A stretch of DNA of 64,000 nt from Lactobacillus selangorensis (GTDB taxonomy: Bacteria > Bacillota > Bacilli > Lactobacillales > Lactobacillaceae), in contig NZ_JQAZ01000005.1 of assembly GCF_001437205.1 (NCBI RefSeq), positions 62,001 through 126,000 of the forward strand. Direction: 5' to 3'. The position numbers were made by a program, and so were the translations under genes. The notes below the pieces were generated by a model. It did not search any database. It saw nothing but the letters and a program-made list of their open reading frames with translations, and had not been told where the DNA came from. Each line of letters opens with the position of its first letter. Position 1 is the first letter of the stretch. This document shows, piece after piece, positions 9,285 through 19,158 of this stretch.

Positions 9285-10739
9285 TTATTGAGCGTCAGCG
9301 GCTGTCTTATCAGCAGCTTCGTCTTCGGCCAACTTAGCTTGTTCTTTCTTATATAACATATTATCGTAGCTCTTAGCAAATGGCCAGTAGATCAAAGTCG
9401 AGATGACTAAGGTACATGTCTGCCAAATGGCCATCTTCCAGCCACCGATCAGGAAGCCGGAAATAATAGCTGGTGTTGTCCAAGGAGCAGCAACCCCGTT
9501 CAATGGCGGTACAATTCCGACACGGATAACAAAGTATGTGGATAATGCGACAACAACTGGTACTAAGAAGAATGGAACGGCTAACATTGGGTTCATAACG
9601 ATCGGAATCCCAAACAGGAATGGTTCGTTAATGTTGAAGATCGCTGGTACTAATTCAATCTTCCCTAATGTCTTAAACTGAGTTGACTTAGCAGCAAACA
9701 ACGTGAAGATAACTAATCCAATCGTAATCCCTGAACCAGTTAAGTTGATGAAGTTGTTGTAGAATTCGTTGGTAACAATGTGGGCCCCATTGGCTAATGA
9801 TAATTTACCAGCATGGTACAATGTAGCGTTGGCAGCGGTGTTTGGAATTAAGAATGCGCCGGCAACGGCACCAACAATCAAGCCACCATGGATACCGAAG
9901 AACCAGAAGAATGGAACCGCAAAGGCAATAACCAAGGCACCACCCAGCGAATCTGACAAACCTTGTAATGGTAATTCGAGGACTTGGTACAAAAGTTGTA
10001 ACAAATCTGTGTGTAAGTAACTGAAACCAGCATAGATGAACATTGCGACGGTGATAATCACACCGGCAGGAATCATCGCTGTAAACTGTTTTGCAACACT
10101 AGCAGGTACTTGTTCTGGCAAAGTAATCTTCCAGCCAGCCTTCATCATTGCTGAGTATGCCCAGCCAACGACAAGTCCGACTACGATGGCGCCGATCATG
10201 CCCTGACCGCCTAACCAAGTGATGTTCAAAACACCTGTAACGGGTGCTGTCATAACGCCTTGTAAAGCTTTAGGTAATTTATCGATGTTCGCTGTCACGG
10301 CTTTACCAGTCATAACGACTTTGCCGGCAGCATTTGTCACACCTGAACCCATAGCAGTTTTAACAGGGTTGGCAATTGATAATGTCTGGATTAAGAAGAA
10401 GGTTGCTAAGGCAGTTAACCCAGCTGGCAAACCTTCATAACCTTCATTTTGAACATAGACGAACGCCATCCCGACAACAGCCCAAATGGACAAAATGTTG
10501 AAGGTTACGTTGTAAGCCTGTGAGAAGAAGGCTGACCAGCCAGATGCTGTTAATGCAGCAGCAACTGACGGAATAGGAATGTTAGATAAAATTAAGAATA
10601 CAGACCCAATAATAATGAATGGTAATGTGTAAACCATCCCATCCTGTAAAGCACGAACACCTTTTGTGTTCACGAACTTCATGATTGGTGGCATTACTTT
10701 TGTGTTAATAAAACCGCTAAACCCTTTTTGTTCTTGCAT
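9285..10739 (-). CDS. PTS lactose/cellobiose-family IIC component
   Basis: This 484-residue membrane transporter has about ten hydrophobic segments. Family features are the N-terminal VRALQDGMVYTLPFIIIGS, FWFFGIHGG in the middle, and the substrate region FNINEPFLFGIPIVMNPML. It probably imports a beta-glucoside such as cellobiose, which the neighbouring GH1 enzyme then cleaves. The C terminus is an acidic cytoplasmic tail. It may be transcribed with GH1 and also from an internal promoter in the 91-base gap. Confidence 0.92.
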   Translation of the reverse strand: MQEQKGFSGFINTKVMPPIMKFVNTKGVRALQDGMVYTLPFIIIGSVFLILSNIPIPSVAAALTASGWSAFFSQAYNVTFNILSIWAVVGMAFVYVQNEGYEGLPAGLTALATFFLIQTLSIANPVKTAMGSGVTNAAGKVVMTGKAVTANIDKLPKALQGVMTAPVTGVLNITWLGGQGMIGAIVVGLVVGWAYSAMMKAGWKITLPEQVPASVAKQFTAMIPAGVIITVAMFIYAGFSYLHTDLLQLLYQVLELPLQGLSDSLGGALVIAFAVPFFWFFGIHGGLIVGAVAGAFLIPNTAANATLYHAGKLSLANGAHIVTNEFYNNFINLTGSGITIGLVIFTLFAAKSTQFKTLGKIELVPAIFNINEPFLFGIPIVMNPMLAVPFFLVPVVVALSTYFVIRVGIVPPLNGVAAPWTTPAIISGFLIGGWKMAIWQTCTLVISTLIYWPFAKSYDNMLYKKEQAKLAEDEAADKTAADAQ

Positions 10740-10753
10740 CGAGATTCATCTCC

Positions 10754-10783
10754 ATTATATAAACCGGTTACATCATATCTCAA
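10754..10783 (-). promoter_or_regulatory. Internal promoter before the IIC gene with an AACCGGTT palindrome
   Basis: On the minus strand TTGAGA, 18 bases and TATAAT form a promoter between GH1 and IIC. The spacer contains the palindrome AACCGGTT, a possible repressor site. Upstream, a weak AAAATC/GATTTT hairpin with a T run could partly separate GH1 from the PTS genes. Confidence 0.45.
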
Positions 10784-10830
10784 AAATAAAATCCCTCCAC
10801 AGATTTTATTAATGATGCAACGTTTCTGTT

Positions 10831-12375
<1,545 letters not shown>

Positions 12376-12381
12376 TTAAGG

Positions 12382-12418
12382 AGTATAAATCATGGGTACC
12401 AATTTTGCAAGTCCCCAT
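12382..12418 (-). promoter_or_regulatory. Promoter of the GH1-PTS operon with overlapping inverted repeat
   Basis: On the minus strand TTGCAA (12405-12410), a 17-base spacer and TATACT (12382-12387). An imperfect inverted repeat, ATGGGTAC/GTCCCCAT (12392-12418), covers the -35 and spacer, a likely operator for the adjacent GntR-type regulator. The arrangement matches the promoter at 16763-16791 base for base in spacing. Confidence 0.65.
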
Positions 12419-12446
12419 AAATACTTTTTTGAAAGAAGTTTGTTAA

Positions 12447-13156
12447 ATGTATCGAGAGATTGCGCAACAAATAATTCTTGCGATCACGCAAGGCAATATG
12501 ATGATAAACTCCCGACCGAATCTGAACTGATCGACGAGTACAAAGTCGGCCGCAACACCATCCGCAAGGCACTTGATATCGTCGCCCAAAAAGGATTGAT
12601 TCGCCGCATCCAGGGCAGCGGCTACTACGTCAATCACTTAGGCCTGTCCGATAAAGACAATGTGCTCAACTTGTCGCTTGGAATTGGGCAGCGTTTTAAC
12701 GATCCGATCACCCACTTGACTTCAAAAGTGATCACTTTCGATCAGATCAAGGCCGATGAACAGATGGCGAAAATGTCGCAGGTCGAAGTCGGTACCGAAT
12801 TGTATCGTATTTTTCGGCTCCGTTACTGGCATCACGAGCTCTATAATCTGGAAAAAGCTTATTTCGTCAAAAGCATCACACCCTATTTAACGATTGAAAG
12901 TGCTGAAACTTCTATTTTTAGTTTTATTCAGCAGACCTATGGGATCGAACCGACCAACAGCGAAAACTTCATCACAATGGAACGTTTGTCGGCCGCAGAT
13001 GCAGAACTGTTGGGCTTCGAACCGGGCCACCACTGCATCACGCAACGGCAGGTCAATTTTTTGAAGAACAGTTACGTTTTCAACTTTTCCACCAGTTATT
13101 ACGCCGATCCCAAAATGAGTTTTTATTTTCATTCTTCCGATCGCAGCAGCAACTAA
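12447..13156 (+). pseudogene. GntR/UTRA regulator with a one-base frameshift
   Basis: Codons from the ATG at 12447 read MYREIAQQIILAITQGN, which matches the start of the intact paralogue at 16835 (MYHEIAEELVREIQAGR). Reading then has to slip at 12497 to continue as YDDKLPTESELIDEYKVGRN (winged helix) and the UTRA effector domain to 13156. One base, probably a T in AATTAT, is missing. Restored, the protein would be about 236 residues. The long open frame starting at 12392 is an artefact that runs through the operator. The regulator probably governs the divergent cellobiose operon. No slippery heptamer is visible, so it is likely inactive unless the base call is wrong. Confidence 0.8.
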
Positions 13157-13235
13157 ATTGAACGCTGAAAGAAGGGCATGGTATTTGGCATGGCCTTTTT
13201 TATGGTTAAAATAAAATTATCAAGAAGGTGACCGT

Positions 13236-13814
13236 ATGAATAAAGAACGTTTGCTGGCTTTTACGGATGCCGTGCTGGCAATTGTAATGACCATTCTCGT
13301 CCTCGATCTGCCGCAGCCGCAAACGGCAACCTGGAGCACTATCTGGCATTTACGGGAAAGTTACTTGGCTTATATCATTTCTTTTTTTGGATTAGCAATT
13401 ATGTGGAACAACCATCATAATATCTTTCAGCTCGTTCGAGTGATCGACGGACGCGTCCTCTGGGCCAATACGATGATGCTCTTTGGGGCCTCCCTATTTC
13501 CCTATTCCACCAAATTTGTCGAAGATCATTTTGATTCATTCGTCGCTGAATTTGTCTATGGATTAGTCTTCTTATTCTTATCACTAGGCTATTTCGGTGT
13601 CTATTATACACTCGTCAAATGCGATCCCAAAAATACGAAACTGCGGCGGGCAGTGGATCGCCATGGGAAAATCGTCGGTGATTTTTCCATCAAGCTGCTT
13701 GGTTTTATCATCGGCTTCTGGTATCCGCCCGCCATTCTGCTCAGCACGATTTGTGCAATGAGCATCTGGGTTATTCCCGAACGAAAGGCCGAAGTAGAAC
13801 TGGAAGGTAAATAA
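13236..13814 (+). CDS. TMEM175-family (DUF1211) potassium channel
   Basis: The 192-residue protein has six hydrophobic segments and starts with RLLAFTDAVLAIVMTILVLD, the FSDA-type filter helix of the TMEM175 family (here FTDA). FGLAIMWNNHH in helix 3 is also characteristic. Bacterial members are tetrameric potassium-selective channels. It stands alone, behind an AAGGTG site, and is followed by a mosaic hairpin repeat. Its link to the sugar genes around it is not apparent. Confidence 0.88.
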   Translation: MNKERLLAFTDAVLAIVMTILVLDLPQPQTATWSTIWHLRESYLAYIISFFGLAIMWNNHHNIFQLVRVIDGRVLWANTMMLFGASLFPYSTKFVEDHFDSFVAEFVYGLVFLFLSLGYFGVYYTLVKCDPKNTKLRRAVDRHGKIVGDFSIKLLGFIIGFWYPPAILLSTICAMSIWVIPERKAEVELEGK

Positions 13815-13816
13815 AA

Positions 13817-14132
13817 GAGGCTATGACATAAGTTTCTCTTTCACGAAAAATGACTCTTTAAATGCAATTTTTGCATTTAAAGAGTCATTTTTGTTTTAAC
13901 AGCATAAATTTGCGAAACGCGGTAGCCATCTGGCATTTACATCACGCAGTAACCATCTGGCATTTACTAGCTTTTACAAAGCTAGGTAAATGTCTAGATG
14001 GTCTTGCGGGGGAGCTACGACGAAGTCAAAAACCGACTTCTGTAGCTCTCCCAAAGCTAAGTAAATGCCTAGCTGTCCTCGCGGGGGCATGACAACGAAG
14101 TCAAAAAACGACTTCTGTCATGCTCCCTTTTT
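13817..14132. repeat. Mosaic hairpin repeat, copy 1 (316 bases, two units)
   Basis: This intergenic element lies between two converging genes. It starts GAGGCTATGACATAAGT and ends with the inverse-like GACTTCTGTCATGCTCC. Inside are a long perfect hairpin (AAAAATGACTCTTTAAATGC and its complement), a CATTTAC...GTAAATG hairpin and two GAAGTC/GACTTC hairpins. The two last hairpins differ in both arms (GAGCTAC/GTAGCTC against GCATGAC/GTCATGC) so pairing is kept. T runs make it a two-way terminator. Related copies are at 28626 and 32858. Confidence 0.85.
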
Positions 14133-14562
14133 AAACCTGTTCACTTTGATAATGATCTTCCATCGCCCGCAGCATCTTTTTGAAGTTATGCTTGCGGCCC
14201 CAACCGAGAAGTGTGACGCTCAGCCAGTTATTCAGCTGTTGACTGTCACGATTGGCAATCACCTTCTCGTTGTAAGTCAGCAGACTTTGCTGGCCATCAT
14301 CCGCCGGCGTAATGTCATAACCGATCTCGTAATGGTTGCGATTGGTTTTCGTTTCATAGTGATAACTTTGATTGATCAGATTCTGTGTGATCGTAATCTG
14401 ACCTTCCTGCTGAGCATTGAACCGTTTGCGGTAGCTGAACCCGTTCAACTGGTCTGGCCGTAAGGCTTGGCCGGTCTGCTGATTGATATCAACCAGAACA
14501 GAATGAATGATTTGTTTGTATAATGCCGCTGGCGGCATCTTCAATGTTTGTTTAATCTCCAT
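14131..14562 (-). CDS. DUF3284 family protein
   Basis: The 143-residue soluble protein starts MEIKQTLKMPPAALYKQII, typical of DUF3284, and ends with LLGWGRKHNFKKMLRAMEDH, the helical end of a START/SRPBCC-like fold. DUF3284 genes are commonly found inside beta-glucoside PTS operons of lactobacilli, as here, with unknown role. The start at 14562 has an AGGAG site seven bases away and overlaps the end of the 61-residue gene by 11 bases, which suggests coupled translation. Confidence 0.88.
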   Translation of the reverse strand: MEIKQTLKMPPAALYKQIIHSVLVDINQQTGQALRPDQLNGFSYRKRFNAQQEGQITITQNLINQSYHYETKTNRNHYEIGYDITPADDGQQSLLTYNEKVIANRDSQQLNNWLSVTLLGWGRKHNFKKMLRAMEDHYQSEQV

Positions 14563-14737
14563 GATGCGACTCCTGTTTCTTAGCATCACGCTTGTTGTAA
14601 CGGAACTCAATGTATCCGATTAAGGTTACAATCACACCGACAGCGACCAGCGCGTAATTGGTTTTATGCGTCATACTGGGGCTGATGGCGATGATCAGCA
14701 AGCCGATGCTCATCACTGTTAATCCACTTTTTTTCAT
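14552..14737 (-). CDS. Two-helix small membrane protein, 61 residues
   Basis: The protein starts MKKSGLTVMSIGLLIIAIS and has two membrane helices (about 6-20 and 28-45) followed by a very polar tail RYNKRDAKKQESHHGD. It sits in the second PTS operon, two bases after the 74-residue gene, and overlaps DUF3284. Family unknown; expression with its neighbours is very likely. Confidence 0.72.
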   Translation of the reverse strand: MKKSGLTVMSIGLLIIAISPSMTHKTNYALVAVGVIVTLIGYIEFRYNKRDAKKQESHHGD

Positions 14738-14739
14738 TC

Positions 14740-14964
14740 TTATTTGGCTGCCTGGGCACGGAAGTAAAGAACGGACCCCCAGCTTTCGGCTTTGATTGCT
14801 TTTTTAGCAATCTCAGCAGCTGCATCGAGGTCGCTTTGATTCGTCGAGAAGAACAACTTGATTCCCTGCTTCTTTTCAAACTTAAAGGTGACATCATCTT
14901 TATTGTAGCCGTTTAATAAATCAATAATCTTATCTTGTTGGATTGGTGCATCTAAAACAATCAT
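14740..14964 (-). CDS. Small soluble protein of the PTS operon, 74 residues
   Basis: The protein starts MIVLDAPIQQDKIIDLLNGY and ends KAESWGSVLYFRAQAAK; the pattern suggests a small alpha/beta fold, similar in feel to ACT- or GyrI-like ligand modules, but I do not recognise it. It has a strong AGGAGG site and lies between the IIC gene and two further small genes. It is probably translated separately from IIC because a long hairpin lies in the 174-base gap. Confidence 0.7.
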   Translation of the reverse strand: MIVLDAPIQQDKIIDLLNGYNKDDVTFKFEKKQGIKLFFSTNQSDLDAAAEIAKKAIKAESWGSVLYFRAQAAK

Positions 14965-14987
14965 GGTTTGACCTCCTAAATTTTACT

Positions 14988-15047
14988 GTTTGCCGCTGCG
15001 GTGAACGTCTCCAGCACTCGCTGGCCAGGCTCACCGCAACAGCAAAC
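14988..15047 (-). repeat. Long inverted repeat in the PTS operon
   Basis: Arms GTTTGCCGCTGCGGTGA (14988-15004) and TCACCGCAACAGCAAAC (15031-15047) pair with two mismatches over 17 bases. The 26-base loop holds a second hairpin CCAGC/GCTGG. There is no T run on the minus strand, so it is not a normal terminator. It lies between IIC and the downstream small genes and could set relative mRNA levels. Confidence 0.7.
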
Positions 15048-15138
15048 TACTCCTGCGGACAATTCGTTTCTTCTTATATTGTAAAGCGTGTTCGTGTAAA
15101 TGGATTGGTATTTTTTAAGTTTGCTGTGCGAAACTAAT

Positions 15139-16503
15139 TTAATTCAAGGATTCTGGGTCGATGTTGTTGCTGGCAATGACGAACGGTGCGTAAATGGCAA
15201 AACCAATGACGGAGTTGACTAATTGCAGCACTGGTGCACGCCAATCTAAACTCGTTGCCAAGAAGGAGTTCAAGAACGGCGGCATAACCCATGTCATCTG
15301 GATGCTGACTGGTGATACCCAGCCCCATGTGATGGCGAAGTAAGCGATCGTAACCATTACAACTGGTGCGACAACGAATGGAATGGCGTAGATCGGGTTC
15401 AAAACAATCGGCAGCCCGAACATAGTTGGTTCGTTGATGTTGAAGACCCCTGGTGCAATCGCTAATTTAGCTACTGTCCGTTCATCTTCACGTTTACTGA
15501 AGACAAAGATGGCAATCAGTAAGAGCAGTGTTGAACCGGCACCACCAATCCAAGCATACATATCGAAATCAGAACGTGTCCATAAGTAAGGTAATGCTTT
15601 TCCTTGGGCTTGGGCATTGACGTTGGCTAACTGAGCGGTTAACCAGATACTATCCAAGACAGGGCCCAAAACGTTGGTCCCATGAATTCCGAAGAACCAG
15701 AAGACTTGGACTAAAACAGTCAGCAGCAAGACAGCGCCGTAACCTTGTGACAAGGTCAATAATGGTGCCTGAATCGTCTTGCCGATCCAATCAACAACGG
15801 CTGCACCAGTTGCATCTGTAAAGAAGTAAGTGATAATCCCAACAACATACCATGCCACAACGGCTGGGATAATCCCAGCGAAGGCCTTTGAAATTGCCGG
15901 TGGAACTGAATCTGGCATCTTAATGGTAATATTGCGCTTCGTTAACATAATGTACAGTGCGCCGGCGATTCCGCCGACAATCATAGCTGTAAACAGGCCG
16001 GCCGAACCGAAATGACTGTTGAAGTTGAAGTAGCCCCAGCCAGTAACAGTCTTGCCAGCAACAGCAGCACCTGAATCTGTTAAGATTTTAGCAGCTGATT
16101 TTGGTAATGCTTTTGTCAATGTGATTGTGTAGGATTGCGTGACACTCATTAAGAATGCCCCTAAAGTAACAATCCCGCCTGTTAATGGTTCAACATCATA
16201 TTGTTTGGCTAAGTTGTAGCCCCATGTAAAGGCGAAAATCAAACCGATAACAGCTAATGTCCCTGTCCAGACTTGTGAGTTGACCCCAACAACGGGTGCC
16301 ATTGCGGTTACAAAGCCGGTCCAGCCATACTGAGTCGGAATATCACGGAAAAAGGCGTTTAACAAAACAGCAATCGAACCAGCCATAGTTGCCGGCATTG
16401 TCGTGATAAAGGCATCACGCAAGGCTACCAACCAGCGGATCGAGCCGATCTTTGTGGCGATCGGAACCACGTACTTCTCCAACCATTGAATTAGTGCGTT
16501 CAT
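15139..16503 (-). CDS. PTS lactose/cellobiose-family IIC component
   Basis: The 454-residue transporter has about ten membrane segments, with IRWLVALRDAFITTMPATMAG at the start, FWFFGIHGTNVLGPV in the middle, and FNINEPTMFGLPIVLNPIY, the conserved substrate loop. It is related to but distinct from the IIC at 9285. No IIB, IIA or hydrolase gene is in this operon, so it must borrow partners, possibly those of the operon 5 kb away. It faces a GntR/UTRA regulator. Confidence 0.92.
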   Translation of the reverse strand: MNALIQWLEKYVVPIATKIGSIRWLVALRDAFITTMPATMAGSIAVLLNAFFRDIPTQYGWTGFVTAMAPVVGVNSQVWTGTLAVIGLIFAFTWGYNLAKQYDVEPLTGGIVTLGAFLMSVTQSYTITLTKALPKSAAKILTDSGAAVAGKTVTGWGYFNFNSHFGSAGLFTAMIVGGIAGALYIMLTKRNITIKMPDSVPPAISKAFAGIIPAVVAWYVVGIITYFFTDATGAAVVDWIGKTIQAPLLTLSQGYGAVLLLTVLVQVFWFFGIHGTNVLGPVLDSIWLTAQLANVNAQAQGKALPYLWTRSDFDMYAWIGGAGSTLLLLIAIFVFSKREDERTVAKLAIAPGVFNINEPTMFGLPIVLNPIYAIPFVVAPVVMVTIAYFAITWGWVSPVSIQMTWVMPPFLNSFLATSLDWRAPVLQLVNSVIGFAIYAPFVIASNNIDPESLN

Positions 16504-16743
16504 ACAAGTTACCCCCTAAATAATTGCAATTCCAATGAAGCAGCATCAATAAATATGTAGCTATGTTTCTGACAACGGCAACAAACATCATTTATAAAAA
16601 AGTAAATTTTCTCATTTCGAACGAATCGGCATGACTAATGTTAAAATGATGATTGTTGTAATTCATTTTGAATGCTTCCGATCGCTAATCCGATCACCTC
16701 GATCTTCCCCAAATTGTTGATTCTTGACGGTTGCATCTGTGAA

Positions 16744-16753
16744 CCGCTTTCAT
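16744..16753 (-). promoter_or_regulatory. Partial cre site downstream of the IIC promoter
   Basis: The minus strand reads ATGAAAGCGG, the core of a cre box, at the same distance from the -10 as the better site at 12357. The right half departs from consensus. The rest of the 330-base divergent gap (16504-16743) is AT-rich leader without any recognised element. Confidence 0.4.
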
Positions 16754-16762
16754 TACAATTGA

Positions 16763-16803
16763 AGTATAACTCGTAGGTACAAGTTTGACAAGCACGTACC
16801 TAT
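16763..16803 (-). promoter_or_regulatory. Promoter of the second IIC operon with operator palindrome
   Basis: Minus-strand TTGTCA (16786-16791), 17 bases, TATACT (16763-16768). A perfect inverted repeat, TAGGTAC/GTACCTA (16774-16802), straddles the -35. It is the probable binding site of the GntR/UTRA protein encoded 30 bases away on the other strand. Confidence 0.68.
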
Positions 16804-16834
16804 CATTTTTGGTCCTACAGGAGGTTAACCAATT

Positions 16835-17527
16835 ATGTATCATGAAATTGCCGAAGAGCTCGTTCGTGAAATCCAAGCCGGCCGCTTCGAAAATAAATTG
16901 CCAAGCGAGGCCCAACTCGTCAAGCGCTACAAAGTCAGTCGTAACACGATTCGCAAGGCCATCGACCTCGTCACTCAGAAAGGTTTGGTCCGTCGTGCGC
17001 AGGGCAGCGGCTACTTTATTAACGATATTAATGTCGCTGAAAAGACAGTTGTGAACCTCTCATTGGGCTATACCATTAAGCGAAAAAAATTAACATCAAA
17101 AATTTTAACGTTCGATGAAGTCCGTGCTGATAAGTCGTTGACCGACCGTTTCAACATCGCTGAAGGGACTGAATTGATTCGGGTTGTGCGCCTGCGCTAC
17201 TTAAAAAAAGAGCTGTATAACCTCGAAACGGCTTATTATGTCAAAAGCTTGATTCCTTACTTATCAATCGAAGCAATCCATAATTCTATTTTTGAAGTCA
17301 TCAAAGAAGCCTACGGAATTTCCGCCACAAGCAGCGATCAATATCTCGCCCAAGAGCACTTATCCGTTGAAGAAGCCGACTTACTCGGCGAGACCACTCA
17401 GGATAAAGAACTCATCCTTTACCAGACCAACTATTATGGCAATCAGCCGTTCAACTTGGCCCGCACTATTTATGTTTATCCGAATCTCAACCTTTATTTC
17501 CATGTCACCAATCAAACCGAAAAATAA
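16835..17527 (+). CDS. GntR family regulator with UTRA domain
   Basis: The 230-residue protein has an N-terminal winged helix (residues about 2-68; KLPSEAQLVKRYKVSRNTIR, RAQGSGYFIN) and a UTRA ligand domain (about 85-225; GTELIRVVRLRYL, YNLETAYYVKSLIP). Such regulators sense sugar phosphates and repress PTS operons. It is divergent from the IIC operon and has a strong AGGAGG site. The frameshifted gene at 12447 is its paralogue (nearly identical helix-turn-helix), so it may now control both cellobiose operons. Confidence 0.92.
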   Translation: MYHEIAEELVREIQAGRFENKLPSEAQLVKRYKVSRNTIRKAIDLVTQKGLVRRAQGSGYFINDINVAEKTVVNLSLGYTIKRKKLTSKILTFDEVRADKSLTDRFNIAEGTELIRVVRLRYLKKELYNLETAYYVKSLIPYLSIEAIHNSIFEVIKEAYGISATSSDQYLAQEHLSVEEADLLGETTQDKELILYQTNYYGNQPFNLARTIYVYPNLNLYFHVTNQTEK

Positions 17528-17661
17528 CTGAGCTGTTTGTGCAGATTCTGATCGTCTTTGCGCTATACTATAGTTACTAAAAGTAAATAGAGTAGTCATC
17601 ACGGACTCATTCAAACCGGATCTGAACGAACCAGAGAACGTTTGAAGAGAATGTGCGGCTG

Positions 17662-17688
17662 GTGTTCTCAATCGAGAACACTTTTTTT
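17662..17688 (+). terminator. Perfect terminator hairpin in the MFS leader
   Basis: GTGTTCTC, AATC, GAGAACAC and seven T residues form an ideal intrinsic terminator only 25 bases before the MFS start codon. It could end the GntR transcript, but an upstream GAGAAC (17634-17639) can pair with its left arm, so attenuation of the MFS gene is possible. Confidence 0.8.
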
Positions 17689-17712
17689 ATGCTCGCAGAG
17701 AGGAGAAACACA

Positions 17713-19113
17713 ATGGAAACAAAAGTAACTCGGCAAACATGGCTGGCGATTCTTGCGACCGGCATGATCACCTTTTTAGGAATGATGCTGCAAACAGGAC
17801 TGACGATCGCCCTGCCCAGCCTGATGCAGATTTTTCGGGTCGATGCCGACATGAGCCAGCTAATCAATAGTTTATACGATATGATGGTGACCATCTTGAT
17901 TATCATGTCGCCGTTTCTGGTCAAGCGCTTCAAAACACCGGTGCTGTTCTTCAGCAGTATCGTCCTATTTTTAATCGGAATTGCAATCAGTGCCTTAACC
18001 ACCAGCTTCGGCATTCTTTTATTTGGACGACTCGTCCAAGGCATTGCAGTCGGCATCACCATTCCGCTGATGTTCAATATTATTCTGACGAAAGTGCCCC
18101 GCCAGAAAATGGGCATGATGATTGGGGTCGGCACGCTGATGATCACACTGGGACCGGCTGTTGGTTCGTTTTACGGCAGTTTGGTCCTGCAGCTGGCGAA
18201 TTGGCCGTTTTTGTTCTGGATTGTCGGCGGCCTCGTTCTCGTCAGTCTTCTAATGGGCATGCGGACCATCACCCCCTTGCAAGCCACCCAAAAAGTTCAG
18301 CTGGACTGGCTCGGGCTGCTTGAAGTCATTCTTGTATTCGGCGGTTATACCTTCGGCTTTTCCTTCTTAAGCAGTCAGACGATCAGTCCCGTCCTCATCT
18401 GGGGGAGTTTAGGATTGGCGCTCATCTTTACAATGGCCTTTATTTATCACTGCAATCATTCCGATGAACCCTTATTGCGTCTGACGATGTTTAAACAGGC
18501 CGATTTCCGGCGGCTATTAGTCGCCTTTTTCATCAGCCAGATCGTCGCCGTTGCGATTGAATTCATCCTCTCGATGTACTTGCAGTCCGCCGCTGAATTT
18601 TCGGCGGTCGCCACCTCTCTGGTTATTTTTCCAGGTGCGCTGCTGGCCGCTGTCGTTTCACCCTTTGGCGGTATCCTGCTCGACCGGCACGGTGCTAAAC
18701 GCGTTTTGTATACGGGCTCAGCCTTGTATACGGTTGGTCTGATTCTCTTTGTGGTTACCGATAACTTGATGGGCGCCATCATGGCAACACTTTTTTATAT
18801 GGCCGTCATGCTGGGATTGGGGATTGTGACCGGCGACTTGCAAACCAGCGGACTTGGTACCTTAGACGGCAGCGACCGTACCGATGGCAATGCCCTCTTT
18901 AACGCCGCCCAGCAATTTGCCGGCACAATTGGTCTGACGCTGATTGGGACAATCTTTACCGCCTTCCAAGCCGGCAAAAAAGGACTGGCGTTTGTAGCTG
19001 GAACACGGCAAGGTTCCCTCTGGTCCTTTGTTTTTCTGACCGTGCTCACCTTGATTGCCGACTATGGACTCTGGCTGACGTTTCGCCATTCCCAGCAGAA
19101 CACTTCAAAATAG
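17713..19113 (+). CDS. MFS drug exporter, DHA2 (EmrB/QacA) type
   Basis: The 466-residue protein has about 14 membrane segments, as expected for the DHA2 group of proton-driven multidrug pumps. It starts METKVTRQTWLAILATGMI after an AGAGGAGA site. Family features are the early helix TGLTIALPSLMQIF, the antiporter motif C-like segment GVGTLMITLGPAVGSFYGS in helix 5, and FGRLVQGIAVGI in helix 4. Substrate is unknown. It follows GntR by 185 bases, where a terminator and a candidate promoter (TTCTGA, 17 bases, TATAGT) suggest separate control. Confidence 0.9.
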   Translation: METKVTRQTWLAILATGMITFLGMMLQTGLTIALPSLMQIFRVDADMSQLINSLYDMMVTILIIMSPFLVKRFKTPVLFFSSIVLFLIGIAISALTTSFGILLFGRLVQGIAVGITIPLMFNIILTKVPRQKMGMMIGVGTLMITLGPAVGSFYGSLVLQLANWPFLFWIVGGLVLVSLLMGMRTITPLQATQKVQLDWLGLLEVILVFGGYTFGFSFLSSQTISPVLIWGSLGLALIFTMAFIYHCNHSDEPLLRLTMFKQADFRRLLVAFFISQIVAVAIEFILSMYLQSAAEFSAVATSLVIFPGALLAAVVSPFGGILLDRHGAKRVLYTGSALYTVGLILFVVTDNLMGAIMATLFYMAVMLGLGIVTGDLQTSGLGTLDGSDRTDGNALFNAAQQFAGTIGLTLIGTIFTAFQAGKKGLAFVAGTRQGSLWSFVFLTVLTLIADYGLWLTFRHSQQNTSK

Positions 19114-19158
19114 TTTGTCATTTAATTTCAATTGGCAACGGTCGTTGTTAAGTTTCTC

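Noticed and set aside
12392-12496. Long N-terminal extension of the GntR regulator starting at 12392
   Set aside because: It reads through the operator and the true N-terminal helix in the wrong frame; the paralogue shows the start should be MYREI at 12447.
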